From NCBI GenBank assembly GCA_045106825.1, contig JBGCFH010000009.1, positions 1 through 42,132 of the forward strand: DNA of 42,132 bases. The letters are read 5' to 3'. Every line of letters begins with the position of its first letter. Position 1 is the first letter of the stretch. Under the pieces are notes generated by a model. That model was not told the origin of the DNA. It searched no databases and was given only the letters and a program-made list of their open reading frames with translations. Of this stretch, positions 41,832 through 42,132 are shown piece by piece. The translations under genes were made by a program, and so were the position numbers. The DNA comes from CAWVWD01 sp045106825. GTDB lineage: Bacteria; Bacteroidota; Bacteroidia; Chitinophagales; Saprospiraceae.

Positions 41832-42132
41832 TTAATTGTTCAAATAATTCCATTCTTTCGTTATATAATTTCTCTGAAACATCTACGAAATTATAATCTA
41901 AAATTCCTTCTTCATTAACTTCCATATCTTTCGCATCAACACTTCCACCTTCTTCCATTACTAAATGATACGCTGCAATTCGTTGATAATCAATCTTTTT
42001 TCCTAAAATAAGATTGCTTAGCTCCGCAAACATATAATCACTATGCGAAGTCAAAATCAATTTGATATTACTATTCTGAACCATATCCGCAAATATTTTC
42101 ATCAATTCAACTTGTGCTTCTGGATGTAAATG
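41809..42132 (-). CDS. C-terminal part of an ABC/AAA-type ATPase, cut by the window edge
   Basis: The reading frame runs in from beyond the right edge; its first visible residues are HLHPEAQVELMKIFADM, the segment that follows Walker B in AAA15/SMC-like ATPases (EPExHLHP). The switch histidine segment KLILTSHSDYMFAELSNLIL and the tail GILDYNFVDVSEKLYNERM are also typical of such ATPases. The Walker A and Walker B residues lie outside the window. It is followed by the PD-(D/E)XK-like gene with an overlap. Because the N-terminus is missing, I cannot assign a subfamily; the pairing points to a defence-type module. Confidence 0.75.
   Translation of the reverse strand, partial: HLHPEAQVELMKIFADMVQNSNIKLILTSHSDYMFAELSNLILGKKIDYQRIAAYHLVMEEGGSVDAKDMEVNEEGILDYNFVDVSEKLYNERMELFEQLNEEVDAH

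Overview
The window is a low-GC stretch of a Bacteroidota chromosome. The evidence is Bacteroidota-type promoter elements (TTG and TAnnTTTG), many lipoproteins and SprA/T9SS-era style outer-membrane barrel paralogues, a LytS-type two-component propeller sensor, a YtxJ-type bacilliredoxin, and short-tandem-repeat hairpins between genes. I cannot place it below phylum with confidence. There are no rRNA or tRNA genes, no CRISPR array, no transposase and no phage genes. It reads as ordinary chromosome with many short, repeat-filled intergenic gaps.

Layout: 1-3080 carries metabolic housekeeping (fructose-1,6-bisphosphatase, bacilliredoxin, chorismate synthase). Positions 3334-8615 hold a lipoprotein, then a LodA-like quinoprotein amino-acid oxidase followed by its LodB-like flavoprotein maturation partner, then a small membrane protein. 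Positions 8737-14242 carry a MORN-repeat exported protein, a thioredoxin-fold lipoprotein, a queuosine-precursor transporter, a flavin monooxygenase-like protein and a membrane-anchored protein with calcium-loop-like motifs. Positions 14485-21586 carry a multi-PAS membrane histidine kinase, an SPFH/SHOCT protein, three small secreted or membrane proteins and a secreted transglutaminase-like protein. Positions 21745-27362 carry a divergent Hsp70, a very small GrpE-like protein and a propeller-type sensor kinase. Positions 27732-33833 carry two tandem DUF6089-like outer-membrane proteins, a class IV PLP enzyme, a small conserved protein, an exported ankyrin protein and a GNAT acetyltransferase. 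Positions 34299-39722 carry an OmpA-like protein, a polysaccharide flippase, and surE, a small membrane protein and lpxB in a row. Positions 39862-42132 carry an aromatic-amino-acid-decarboxylase-like enzyme directly behind a PD-(D/E)XK-like protein and the C-terminal end of an ABC/AAA-type ATPase cut by the window edge.

The points most worth a second look are: (1) the lodA-lodB pair, with the residues expected for a CTQ cofactor; (2) the 109-residue GrpE-like protein beside the divergent Hsp70, a possible minimal dedicated chaperone pair; (3) the overlapping ATPase and PD-(D/E)XK genes at the right edge, which have the shape of a defence module; (4) a 282-bp multi-hairpin element with terminal inverted repeats at 11001-11282 and a related piece near 27580-27716; and (5) a recurring pattern in which short tandem repeats, often folded back as inverted arms, start exactly at stop codons of unrelated genes.
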